From assembly GCA_000434555.1 (NCBI GenBank), contig FR880117.1:1-26675 (forward strand): a stretch of DNA of 26,675 bases. The letters are read 5' to 3'. The stretch comes from Clostridium sp. CAG:524 (GTDB lineage Bacteria; Bacillota_I; Bacilli_A; RF39; UBA660). Position numbers and translations under genes: made by a program. Shown here piece by piece: positions 1 through 7,830 of this stretch. The notes under the pieces were generated by a model that did not search any database, was not told the DNA's origin, and was given only the letters and a program-made list of their open reading frames with translations. Position 1 is the first letter of the stretch, and each line of letters starts with the position of its first letter.

Positions 1-246
1 AGTAATTTTGATACATCAAACGTAACAAATATGTTATATATGTTTTATGACTCTACAAATCTTAAAACTATATATGGAAGCAGTAAATTTGTAACAACTG
101 CTGTAACTAGTAGTACCGGTATGTTTAGCAGATGTACTAATCTAGTAGGTGGAGCAGGAACAAAATATGATTCAACTAAAACTGATAAAACTTATGCTCG
201 TATAGATGGTGGAACTAGTAATCCAGGATACTTTACTGCTAAGTAA
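1..246 (+). CDS. DUF285/BspA-type surface protein, 3' end only
   Basis: The reading frame is open from base 1, so the gene begins before the window; the first visible codons give SNFDTSNVTN and then MLYMFYDSTNL. This is the typical repeat of DUF285 (BspA-like leucine-rich) surface proteins, in which 'FDTSNVTNM..MF..C..L' recurs about every 24-26 residues. The end, LVGGAGTKYDSTKTDKTYAR followed by IDGGTSNPGYFTAK, is the usual closing segment of such repeat regions. About 81 residues are visible and they end without a membrane anchor or sortase motif. Members are cell-surface or secreted proteins of gut Bacillota and mycoplasmas, thought to act in adhesion or host contact. The family call is firm; the role and full size are not visible. 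A remnant with the same kind of ending occurs at 8644-8733. Confidence 0.8.
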   Translation, partial: SNFDTSNVTNMLYMFYDSTNLKTIYGSSKFVTTAVTSSTGMFSRCTNLVGGAGTKYDSTKTDKTYARIDGGTSNPGYFTAK

Positions 247-280
247 TTTAATGATAAAATAATATATGTAGTAAATACAT

Positions 281-297
281 TATAATGTAAGGAGATG
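281..297 (+). promoter_or_regulatory. -10 box and ribosome binding site before the coiled-coil gene
   Basis: A perfect TATAAT at 281-286 is followed by AAGGAGATG at 289-297, which ends just before the ATG at 303. No convincing -35 hexamer lies 16-18 bases upstream. If the -10 is used, the 5' leader is only about 10 bases and the ribosome binding site lies at or near the transcript start. Alternatively the gene is read from upstream. Confidence 0.35.
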
Positions 298-302
298 TTT
301 CT

Positions 303-1640
303 ATGAGTGAAAGGGAAATGATAGTAAATCTTAGAAAAGAATTATATGATTATTTAAGTGTGTCATATAATGCTTGTATTTCACTTCGTGGTGAAGGTAA
401 AACAAATGCTTCACTTAAGAGTAAATATATTGCTATGCTTTCTAATTATCATCATATGGCTAAATATTATACTAGAATTAATACATGTAATTCTATCAGT
501 GATATAGAAAAAATACGTGAAGAAATAACTAAAGAAATATCTTCTATAAGACAAAAATATGCAGAATTAAAAAGAGAATATGATAATTTAAAGAAAAATA
601 ATACAAATAAAATTGAAATAAATAGAGTTGTTAATGAAATGAATTCTATAGTTAATCTTAATAAGATGATGAATGAATTTATTTCTAAAATAGATTCTTG
701 TTTAAAAAGAAAGACTACTAAAGTAAGTCATATAAATGCTCCACTTCCAACTATATCTAAACCTAAAGTATCTAAAGAAGTAGAAAAGAAAGAAGACAGG
801 ACTGTTGAAGTCAAAAGTGAAATAAAGACTACTGGTAAAACTTATGCTGATAAAGATATTCGTGAATTTGATAGAGTTAACAAATCTATATGTGATATGA
901 AAAGAGAATTCTATAAATTAGATAGAAGGACTAAAGAAGCTGAAAGTTTAAGAAAGAAGATATACGACTGGTGTAAAAAGAGGGAATTTATAGTTGATAA
1001 AATATGCGGCTATGATGGAGTTAATACTCTTATAAATATGGAAAGCATTGAAGATGATATTTGTTCTAAGCCTGAATTACCTAAAAGAGATCCATTTAAA
1101 GTTGATTCTCATGAATATAATATTAAATTAGACTATCTATTATCAAGAATAAGTGATCTTAAGTTTAATGGATATATGAGTAAACATTATAAAGGCAAAG
1201 ATGGGGATTATAGAGAGTTTAATAAAACTCTCACTGAATCAATAAGTGAATATAATGATATGATTAAATCTGTTAGTGATTTAAGTAAGAGTAAAAATAT
1301 AGATAAAATATCTACTGATATAATATCATTATTAAATGTATATAATATTGATGGAGATTACATTAAATTCAAAGATGCTAATAATGGCGGAATGATAGGT
1401 GGAGAAAGGGTATCGCTTGAATCTTATAAAGAAGGGGTTAATAGAATAAGAAGTATGGTTCAAGATATTAAAAAATATAGTGAAAGCGTTATATCAAGAA
1501 ATGATGGTGTAATAACTATTAGAGATCATAGTGAGCCTCGTGAAAATGATGAAAAGATTCTTGAAACTGAACGTGAAAAGATATATAAAATGTTTATTGA
1601 AGGTAAAAAGAAAATTAAAGAAGCACAAAATAAAAGATAG
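303..1640 (+). CDS. Hypothetical coiled-coil protein, 445 aa
   Basis: I do not recognise this protein. It is very rich in Lys, Glu, Ile and Asn, with no signal peptide or membrane segment, so it is probably cytoplasmic. Residues about 65-140 look like a long coiled coil (IEKIREEITKEISSIRQKYA and onward). A Pro/Lys/Val-rich, probably disordered linker (about 148-180) follows. A second helical domain (about 185-395) contains FDRVNKSICDMKREFYKLD, and the protein ends in a charged helix (EREKIYKMFIEGKKKIKEAQ). The start is the ATG at 303 behind AAGGAGATG. It stands alone between the surface-protein gene and the sigma-factor operon, with its own terminator whose stem includes the TAG stop. A structural or scaffold role is possible but is only a guess. 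Confidence 0.75.
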   Translation: MSEREMIVNLRKELYDYLSVSYNACISLRGEGKTNASLKSKYIAMLSNYHHMAKYYTRINTCNSISDIEKIREEITKEISSIRQKYAELKREYDNLKKNNTNKIEINRVVNEMNSIVNLNKMMNEFISKIDSCLKRKTTKVSHINAPLPTISKPKVSKEVEKKEDRTVEVKSEIKTTGKTYADKDIREFDRVNKSICDMKREFYKLDRRTKEAESLRKKIYDWCKKREFIVDKICGYDGVNTLINMESIEDDICSKPELPKRDPFKVDSHEYNIKLDYLLSRISDLKFNGYMSKHYKGKDGDYREFNKTLTESISEYNDMIKSVSDLSKSKNIDKISTDIISLLNVYNIDGDYIKFKDANNGGMIGGERVSLESYKEGVNRIRSMVQDIKKYSESVISRNDGVITIRDHSEPRENDEKILETEREKIYKMFIEGKKKIKEAQNKR

Positions 1641-1652
1641 TGCTTCTTTTAA
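1617..1652 (+). terminator. Intrinsic terminator overlapping a stop codon
   Basis: AAAGAAGCAC (1617-1626) pairs perfectly with GTGCTTCTTT (1640-1649), a 10-bp stem with a 13-base loop and a short T run. The stem begins inside the last codons of the coiled-coil gene, and its TAG (1638-1640) lies at the start of the 3' arm. Confidence 0.75.
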
Positions 1653-1658
1653 TTTCAC

Positions 1659-1687
1659 TTGATTTTAAATATCTCTTATGTTATAAT
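1659..1687 (+). promoter_or_regulatory. Sigma-A-type promoter of the tandem sigma genes
   Basis: TTGATT (1659-1664), a 17-base spacer, and a perfect TATAAT (1682-1687) with the extended TG element at 1679-1680. The expected start is near 1694, about 24 bases before the ATG at 1718. That leaves room for the AAAGGGG ribosome binding site in the leader. Confidence 0.8.
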
Positions 1688-1717
1688 ATACAAGCATTTA
1701 AGAAAAGGGGTTGAAGT

Positions 1718-2914
1718 ATGGAAAAAGAAATTTTAACATTTATAGAAACTAAATTTGAAACTGGCACAGATGCAAAGCAAATTAAAAATTGTAGAAATTT
1801 TGCCTTATATTTAGATTCATTTTGTATAAGATTAACTATAAAATCAGCAATGAGTTTATTAAATAAATCATCTAAATTAAAAGATATGGCATCAGTAGTT
1901 GATAAAATAACTCAAACTGGGGATGACACATTAATTAGATATGAAAGCATAGCATCATTGATATCAGCATATAACATATTAATTGAACAGGCAAAAGAAA
2001 GTAATGAAGAAAAAGCAGATTCTAATGATGAATTCTATGAAACACAAGTTTGTGATTGTGAAGATCCAATAAAAATGTATCTTCAAGAAATAGGCCAAAG
2101 TAGAATATTAACTATGGAAGAAGAACAAGCTCTTGGAAAGAGAATAGTAGAAGGAGACGAATCAGCTAAAAAAGAATTAATTGAAAGTAATTTAAAATTA
2201 GTGGTGTCTGTTGCAAAAAAATATAGAAATAGTAATTCAGCATTAACATTTTTAGATTTAATTCAAGAAGGTAATTTTGGACTTATGAAAGCTGTAGAAA
2301 AATATGATTACACACTTGGATGTAAATTTAGTACTTATGCAACATGGTGGATAAGACAATCAATTACTAGGGCAATCGCAGATAATGGAAGAACGATAAG
2401 AATTCCAGTACATATGGTTGAAAACATTAGAAAATTGGCAACGACTGAAAACGAATTTATGTCAAAAGAAGGTAGAGAACCAAGTACTAAAGAATTAGCG
2501 AATATACTAGGAATTAGTGAACAAGCAGTATTAGAAAGAAAAGTATATCAAAATCCATTATTATCTTTAAATGATATAATGGGTTCACCATCAGAAGACC
2601 ATGATACAGAATTATTAGAATTCATAGAAGATCCAAAAAGATTTGATTTGGAATTTATGGAAAAAGATTACTATAGTTCACTTAGCAATATAGTTTTTAA
2701 TGATTCAAACTTAAGTGAGAGAGAAAAAGAAATTATATCATTAAGATTTGGATTTATGGGAAAAAGATATACGCTTGAAGAAATTGGAAAAATGTTTGGA
2801 CTTACACGAGAAAGAATAAGACAAATAGAAGTTAAAACATTAAAAAAATTAAAACGCAATAAAAAAATCAAAGAATTTAATGAAAAAGAAACAACGAGAA
2901 AACTTTTAAGATAG
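1718..2914 (+). CDS. rpoD: Primary-type RNA polymerase sigma factor (RpoD/SigA-like)
   Basis: A 398-residue group 1-type sigma-70 factor. Region 1.2 is visible as DPIKMYLQEIGQSRILTMEE (about 117-136). Region 2.1-2.2 follows (NLKLVVSVAKKYR, FLDLIQEGNFGLMKAVEKYD). Region 2.3-2.4 is the housekeeping type: FSTYATWWIRQSITRAIAD, then RTIRIPVHM. Region 3 has EFMSKEGREPSTKELANILG and region 4.2 has YTLEEIGKMFGLTRERIRQI. The first about 110 residues are helical and do not resemble the acidic region 1.1 of well-studied SigA proteins. The factor directs core RNA polymerase to -35/-10 promoters such as the many TATAAT boxes here. A second, more divergent sigma gene starts 7 bases after its stop, so the two are co-transcribed. 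It is probably the vegetative factor, but a second RpoD elsewhere cannot be excluded. Confidence 0.85.
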   Translation: MEKEILTFIETKFETGTDAKQIKNCRNFALYLDSFCIRLTIKSAMSLLNKSSKLKDMASVVDKITQTGDDTLIRYESIASLISAYNILIEQAKESNEEKADSNDEFYETQVCDCEDPIKMYLQEIGQSRILTMEEEQALGKRIVEGDESAKKELIESNLKLVVSVAKKYRNSNSALTFLDLIQEGNFGLMKAVEKYDYTLGCKFSTYATWWIRQSITRAIADNGRTIRIPVHMVENIRKLATTENEFMSKEGREPSTKELANILGISEQAVLERKVYQNPLLSLNDIMGSPSEDHDTELLEFIEDPKRFDLEFMEKDYYSSLSNIVFNDSNLSEREKEIISLRFGFMGKRYTLEEIGKMFGLTRERIRQIEVKTLKKLKRNKKIKEFNEKETTRKLLR

Positions 2915-2921
2915 GGTTAAT

Positions 2922-3788
2922 ATGAATAAAATAGAACAAGAAAAAAGAGAAAGTGTAACAAGTTATTATTATGCAGATGTTAACCTTTATGATGTTCCAA
3001 CATTTGAAGAAGAACAAGAATTATTTAAAAGAATTAGAAATGGTGATATTGAAGCTAGAAATGAGATTATAGAAAGAAATTTAAGATTTGTAGTAAACAT
3101 AGCTAGACAATTTATAAAGGCAAACGAAACATTACCATTTCCAGATTTAATTCAAGATGGTAACCTTGGACTTATAGAAGCAGTAGATAACTTTGATTAT
3201 ACACTTGGATATAGATTTAATACTTATTCTGCATATTGGATAAAAAGTTATATCATTATGGGAATAGTTAATAAATCAAGAATAATAAGAATACCATGTC
3301 ATTTACACTATGATATTTTTAAAGCAAGAAAAATCGCATCGCTATTGCAAAAACAAGGAATTGAGCCAACTAGTGAATTACTTGCAAAAGAATTAGGAAA
3401 GACTGCAAAAGAAATAGATGAATCAATAAAATATAACTTCGATGTATCATCATTAGATATAATATTAATGCATGAAAATGTAGATGATTTTTATTATAGA
3501 AATGAAAGCTTATACGAATCAAAATATAGTGAAGAATGTTTAATGGACAAAATATTTTATGAATGTTTAATAAATGATATAAAATCCTCTGGCGCACTAA
3601 CTGATAGAGAAAAATTTATATTAATTCATAGATATAATTTAGATGGAAATGGAATAAAAACTAAAACTGAAATTGGTAAACAATTAGACATATCACGTGA
3701 AAGAGTAAGGCAAATAGAAAAAAGAGCCTTAGAAAAACTAAGAGATGATAAATATATTAGTGAATATAATTTAGGATTAACTAAGTAG
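2922..3788 (+). CDS. Divergent second sigma-70 family factor
   Basis: A 288-residue sigma factor without region 1.1. It keeps region 2.1-2.2 (NLRFVVNIARQF, FPDLIQDGNLGLIEAVDNFD). Its region 2.3-2.4 differs at DNA-melting and -10-reading positions: the housekeeping YATWWIRQSITRAI becomes YSAYWIKSYIIMGI, so one of two adjacent Trp residues and the ITRA segment are lost. RIIRIPCHLH, region 3 and a region 4.2 helix-turn-helix (TEIGKQLDISRERVRQIEKR) remain. The ATG lies 7 bases after the upstream stop, with a weak AGGG overlapping that stop, so translation is probably coupled. The gene is most easily read as a duplicated sigma factor that has shifted promoter specificity (group 2/3). Its regulon cannot be told from this window. 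The TAG stop lies in the following terminator stem. Confidence 0.8.
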   Translation: MNKIEQEKRESVTSYYYADVNLYDVPTFEEEQELFKRIRNGDIEARNEIIERNLRFVVNIARQFIKANETLPFPDLIQDGNLGLIEAVDNFDYTLGYRFNTYSAYWIKSYIIMGIVNKSRIIRIPCHLHYDIFKARKIASLLQKQGIEPTSELLAKELGKTAKEIDESIKYNFDVSSLDIILMHENVDDFYYRNESLYESKYSEECLMDKIFYECLINDIKSSGALTDREKFILIHRYNLDGNGIKTKTEIGKQLDISRERVRQIEKRALEKLRDDKYISEYNLGLTK

Positions 3789-3810
3789 GAAATGTTGTAA
3801 TTTCCTTTTT
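3787..3810 (+). terminator. Terminator of the sigma-factor operon
   Basis: AGGAAAT (3787-3793) pairs with ATTTCCT (3800-3806) around a GTTGTA loop, followed by a T run. It begins inside the TAG stop of the second sigma gene. The -35 box proposed for lepA lies in the loop and 3' arm. Confidence 0.75.
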
Positions 3811-3823
3811 ATTTTGATAAAAT
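3795..3823 (+). promoter_or_regulatory. lepA promoter inside the upstream terminator
   Basis: TTGTAA (3795-3800), a 17-base spacer, and TAAAAT (3818-3823) preceded by an extended TGA (3815-3817). The expected transcription start is about 3830-3831, which is the first base of the lepA ATG. The mRNA would be leaderless. Confidence 0.6.
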
Positions 3824-3830
3824 ATTGCTT

Positions 3831-5621
3831 ATGGAAAGAGATAAGATTAAAAATTTTTGTATAATAGCACATATAGATCATGGTAAAAGTACTCTTGCTG
3901 ATAGGATACTTGATATTTGTCATGCTGTAACTGAAAGAGAGAAGAAAGATCAAATACTTGATTCAATGGATCTTGAACGTGAACGTGGAATTACTATTAA
4001 ACTAAATGCGGTAGAACTTAAATATAAAGGGTATACTCTCCATTTAATAGATACTCCAGGTCATGTAGATTTTAGTTATGAAGTAAGTAGAAGTCTTGCA
4101 GCATGTGAAGGAGCTATACTTGTAGTTGATGCAACACAAGGAATAGAAGCACAAACACTTGCAAACTTATATTTAGCACTTGATGCGAATCTTAAGTTAA
4201 TACCTGTTATTAATAAAATAGATTTACCAAATGCAGACCCTGAAAAAGTTAAGGATGAACTTGTTAATACTATTGGATTTGATAGAGATGAAATAATATG
4301 TTGCTCTGGTAAAACTGGAGAAGGTGTAGAAGAATTACTTGATGCAGTAGTGGAAAGAATTCCATCTCCTAAAAGTAATAGCGATAAATTAAGAGCACTT
4401 ATTTTTGATAGTTACTTTGATCCTTATAAAGGAGTAATAATACTTATTAGAGTAATGGATGGTAAAGTAAAAGTAGGAGATAAAATAAGATTTATAAATA
4501 GTGATGCAGTGTATGAAGTGTTAGAACTTGGAAAGCATACACCACATGAAGTAAAGAAAACTGAACTTTCTAGTGGTGAAGTAGGATTCTTAAGTGCATC
4601 AATAAAAAGTATTACTGAAGTAGAGGTAGGAGATACAATATGTTTAGATGGTGAAACTGTAGAAGCACTTCCTGGATATAAACATGTAGTGCCTATGGTA
4701 TATAGTGGTATTTATCCAATAGATAGTTCAAAATATAATCAATTAAAAGAAGCATTATTAAAACTTAAACTTAGTGATGCAGCACTTTGTTTTGAACCAG
4801 AAACATCAGTAGCGTTAGGATTTGGATTTAGATGCGGATTTCTAGGACTTCTTCATATGGAAATAATAGAGGAAAGAATAGAAAGAGAATTTAATATAGA
4901 TATTATTGCGACTAGTCCATCAGTTATTTATGAAGTAATTAAAAGTGATGGAGAAACTGTGATGATAGATTCACCATCAAAGATGCCTGATCCAGCTAAA
5001 GTATCTAAGATATTAGAACCATATGTTAAAGCAAATATATATGTTCCAAGTGAATATGTAGGTGCTATAATGGAACTATGTCAAGATAAAAGAGGTATAT
5101 ATAAAAATATGTCATATATAGATACAACTAGAGTTAATATTACGTATGATTTACCACTTTCAGAAATAGTATATGATTTCTTTGACAAACTTAAGAGTTA
5201 TACTAAAGGATATGCATCTTTTGATTATGAATTTATTGGTAATTATGAGAGTAAGCTTGTTAAGATGGATATATTATTAAATGGAGAAATAGTTGATGCT
5301 TTAAGCGTAATTGTGCATAAAGACTTTGCTTATAAACGTGGTAAAATAATATGCGAAAACTTAAAGAAAATTATACCAAGACAAATGTTTCAAGTACCAA
5401 TACAAGCATGTATAGGAAGTAAAGTTATTGCAAGAGAAGATATAAGTGCGATGAAAAAGAATGTACTTGCTAAATGTTATGGTGGAGATGTATCAAGAAA
5501 AAGAAAACTTTTAGAAAAACAAAAAGAAGGTAAAAAGAGAATGAAACAAGTAGGTAGTGTATCAATACCTCAAGAAGCATTCTTAACAATACTTAGTACA
5601 GACTCAGCAAATGATGATTAA
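3831..5621 (+). CDS. lepA: Elongation factor 4 (LepA) GTPase
   Basis: LepA/EF4 is a ribosome-associated translational GTPase linked to back-translocation and to translation initiation or ribosome assembly under stress. The 596-residue product is close to the usual length (about 600). GTPase motifs are G1 AHIDHGKST (14-22), G3 DTPGHVDF and G4 NKID. EF-G-like domains II, III and V follow, and the LepA-specific C-terminal domain ends in KQVGSVSIPQEAFLTILST. I chose the ATG at 3831: an in-frame TTG lies at 3825, but neither has a ribosome binding site and the -10 box is too close for a leader. In many Bacillota lepA sits near hemN, hrcA or spoIIP; here it follows two sigma genes and has its own promoter. 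Confidence 0.95.
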   Translation: MERDKIKNFCIIAHIDHGKSTLADRILDICHAVTEREKKDQILDSMDLERERGITIKLNAVELKYKGYTLHLIDTPGHVDFSYEVSRSLAACEGAILVVDATQGIEAQTLANLYLALDANLKLIPVINKIDLPNADPEKVKDELVNTIGFDRDEIICCSGKTGEGVEELLDAVVERIPSPKSNSDKLRALIFDSYFDPYKGVIILIRVMDGKVKVGDKIRFINSDAVYEVLELGKHTPHEVKKTELSSGEVGFLSASIKSITEVEVGDTICLDGETVEALPGYKHVVPMVYSGIYPIDSSKYNQLKEALLKLKLSDAALCFEPETSVALGFGFRCGFLGLLHMEIIEERIEREFNIDIIATSPSVIYEVIKSDGETVMIDSPSKMPDPAKVSKILEPYVKANIYVPSEYVGAIMELCQDKRGIYKNMSYIDTTRVNITYDLPLSEIVYDFFDKLKSYTKGYASFDYEFIGNYESKLVKMDILLNGEIVDALSVIVHKDFAYKRGKIICENLKKIIPRQMFQVPIQACIGSKVIAREDISAMKKNVLAKCYGGDVSRKRKLLEKQKEGKKRMKQVGSVSIPQEAFLTILSTDSANDD

Positions 5622-5860
5622 TGAAAGAAAGTAAGAGTATCATTGTAAGAATTATTTCTTACATTTGATGTATCACTTTCTTTTATAATGCTCTCTGTCT
5701 TAGGAATATTTTTAAATATACTTTTTTCATGAGTAACATAAGGCCTTACTTCTTTATATACTGGTATTATTTTACGAACAACACCTAGCGTTTTATTAGT
5801 ATTAGAAACAATATTTGATATTTTAATTCCTTTTAATAATCCTAGTATATTACTATTCAT
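5618..5860 (-). CDS. Small protein, YqfQ/VrrA-like in character
   Basis: An 80-residue protein read from ATG at 5860 behind AGGTGA (5868-5873), with a TATAAT on the minus strand at 5877-5882. A GTG three codons upstream overlaps the ribosome binding site and is rejected. An amphipathic N-terminal half (ILGLLKGIKISNIVSNTNKT) leads to VVRKIIPVYKEVRPYV. That 'Pro-x-Tyr-Lys-x-x-x-Pro-Tyr' helix recalls the YqfQ/VrrA-type small proteins of Bacilli ('QYGPMVKNLP' core), but I am not certain of homology. The tail is polar and probably disordered. It converges on lepA; the two stops overlap by four bases. No catalytic residues are visible and its function is unknown. Confidence 0.55.
   Translation of the reverse strand: MNSNILGLLKGIKISNIVSNTNKTLGVVRKIIPVYKEVRPYVTHEKSIFKNIPKTESIIKESDTSNVRNNSYNDTLTFFH
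5644..5663. terminator. Perfect hairpin downstream of lepA, possible terminator
   Basis: TGTAAGAA (5644-5651) pairs perfectly with TTCTTACA (5656-5663) around a TTAT loop, 23 bases after the lepA stop. The T run that follows is poor (TTTG). It also lies inside the coding region of the convergent small gene. It may end the lepA transcript; this is uncertain. Confidence 0.35.
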
Positions 5861-5914
5861 ATAATTCACCTAATATATTATATTTTACTTGTTTAAAAAA
5901 AGTTAAAAAATGTG

Positions 5915-5943
5915 TTTTTATTTTTATTTTTATATGTTATAAT
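5915..5943 (+). promoter_or_regulatory. Promoter of the GspF/prepilin-peptidase operon
   Basis: A perfect TATAAT (5938-5943) with extended TGT (5935-5937). The -35 at the right spacing is a weak TTTTTA (5915-5920). The GAAGGAA ribosome binding site precedes the ATG at 5975. Confidence 0.6.
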
Positions 5944-5974
5944 CAATAGTAGTAGAATAAGAAGGAATTGATTT

Positions 5975-7813
5975 ATGGCTAAGGATAAAGAAAAGAAAGT
6001 CAAAACTAAAGTTAAAGCAAAAACTAAAACTAAAACTAAAGCTAAGACTAGTGATAAAAGTGCCAATACTAAAAAAGTACATATAAATCCTATTAAGTTT
6101 ATTATAGATGAAATATTAATTCTTGTTAAATCTATTGGTATGGGTATTTTTAGCTTTTTTGATGGTATTGTTTCTTTTATAGTGTCATTCATTTTTTATA
6201 CATTTTGGGGTATTAAGAATATAATATTGTTCTTTTGGAATTTATTCTTTAAAGGATTATTTGGTGAAATATATATAATGTTATATTCATGCTATAGTGG
6301 ATTTATATATATATTTGGTACTATATTCGTAGATTTACCATTATTCTTATATGATAAAGCAAGTAAGGTTGCTTATAAATATTATAAAAAGTATAAAGAT
6401 TATCAAGAAAAACAAAAGGCTAAAAAAGCCCTTAAGAAAGAAACATCTAAATCTCTTACTAAAACTATTGCTGACTATATAACTGAAAAGTATGAGAATT
6501 TATCATTTGTAAAAGAAGCAAGGGCTAAAAAAGAGGCAAGTTTAGTTGTTTTAACATTAGATCCAAATGGTGCTGATGCGATAAAGAGTGCTACTAAACA
6601 AACATATAGATATTTAATAAGAGATAAAGAAGGCAAGTTAGTTAAAGGTTATTTCCCAGCTTTTTCAAAAATGGATGTTTATTCTTATCTTACTGATGAA
6701 GGATATATTGTTTATGAAATTGTAACTAGTTGGGCTATAAATTTCTTTCATGCTGAAGCTACTGCATTTAAACAAAGAATGAAAACTAAAGATTTAGTAT
6801 TCTGGTTAACACAATTATCTACTTATATTAGAGCTGGTATTGCACTTGCTGATGCGGTTAAAATCTTAGCAAAACAAGATAAAAGAAGAAGATATAAGCC
6901 AGTATATGAATCTCTTATATATGAACTTACAATGGGAGAAAGTTTTAGTGATTCATTAAATAAGCAAGGTAATGTTTTCCCAGCATTACTAGTAAATATG
7001 ATTAAATCTGCTGAGTTAATTGGTAATATTGAAGATACATTGGATGAAATGGCTGAATATTATCAAGAAGTAGAAGATACAAAGAGAGCTGTTATTAGTG
7101 CGATGGCTTATCCATGCGTAGTATTGTTATTTGCAATAGGTATAGTTATATTTATGCTTACATATATAGTTCCTAAATTTGTTGGTATTTATGAATCAAT
7201 GAATGCTGAACTTAATATAGTAACAGTAATTACATTAAATATATCTGCATTCTTAAGAACGCAATATGGTACAATAATTATTGTACTTGTAGTAGTTGTA
7301 GTTTCTTATATAATTTTATATAAGAATGTTAAGGCATTTAGAACATTTATGCAGACAATATTTATGAAATTGCCAATAGTTGGAAATATACTTGTATATA
7401 AGGAAATGTCATTATTTGCTCGTACATTTGCAACACTTCAAAAAAATAATGTACTTTTAACAGATAGTATTGATATCTTAGCAAAAATAACAAATAATGA
7501 AATATATAAATCAATAATGAGTCGTACAATAAATAACTTAATTAAGGGTGAAAAAATGAGTGAATCATTTAAAGATAATTGGGCTATTCCTGATGTTGCA
7601 TATTATATGATTTTAACTGGTGAATCTACTGGTGAACTTGCTAATATGTTAGAAAAAATAGGCGATTATTATCAAAAACTAGAAAAGAATAGTGTTAATA
7701 TGATTAAGACATTTATTGAGCCAGTGTTGATAGTATTCTTAGCAGTAGTTGTAGGATTTATTCTTATTGCAGTAGTTGTACCAATGTTTGGAATTTATTC
7801 AACAATCAGTTAG
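5975..7813 (+). CDS. Type II secretion/type IV pilus inner-membrane platform protein (GspF/PilC/ComGB family)
   Basis: GspF/PilC proteins form the membrane platform that works with a motor ATPase to assemble pseudopilins or type IV pili, including competence pili. This product is 612 residues against about 350-410 for the family. The normal N-terminal motif appears late (about 208-245: YRYLIRDKEGKLVKGYFPAF). Two T2SSF domains follow, one at about 270-395 (LTQLSTYIRAGIALADAVKI) and one at about 470-605 (FARTFATLQKNNVLLTDSID), with three or four membrane helices. The first about 200 residues are extra: a Lys/Thr-rich tail (KVKAKTKTKTKAKTS), several hydrophobic Phe-rich stretches (about 35-125) and a basic helix. 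The start at 5975 follows GAAGGAA. The prepilin peptidase gene starts 17 bases after its stop. The ATPase and pilin genes are not in the window. Confidence 0.88.
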   Translation: MAKDKEKKVKTKVKAKTKTKTKAKTSDKSANTKKVHINPIKFIIDEILILVKSIGMGIFSFFDGIVSFIVSFIFYTFWGIKNIILFFWNLFFKGLFGEIYIMLYSCYSGFIYIFGTIFVDLPLFLYDKASKVAYKYYKKYKDYQEKQKAKKALKKETSKSLTKTIADYITEKYENLSFVKEARAKKEASLVVLTLDPNGADAIKSATKQTYRYLIRDKEGKLVKGYFPAFSKMDVYSYLTDEGYIVYEIVTSWAINFFHAEATAFKQRMKTKDLVFWLTQLSTYIRAGIALADAVKILAKQDKRRRYKPVYESLIYELTMGESFSDSLNKQGNVFPALLVNMIKSAELIGNIEDTLDEMAEYYQEVEDTKRAVISAMAYPCVVLLFAIGIVIFMLTYIVPKFVGIYESMNAELNIVTVITLNISAFLRTQYGTIIIVLVVVVVSYIILYKNVKAFRTFMQTIFMKLPIVGNILVYKEMSLFARTFATLQKNNVLLTDSIDILAKITNNEIYKSIMSRTINNLIKGEKMSESFKDNWAIPDVAYYMILTGESTGELANMLEKIGDYYQKLEKNSVNMIKTFIEPVLIVFLAVVVGFILIAVVVPMFGIYSTIS

Positions 7814-7830
7814 TAAAGTGGGGGATTATA

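Noticed and set aside
1718..2914. Possible AGG-to-Met recoding, reported for some uncultured Bacilli.
   Set aside because: AGG encodes the conserved Arg of ITRAIAD in sigma region 2.4, so it is read as Arg here.
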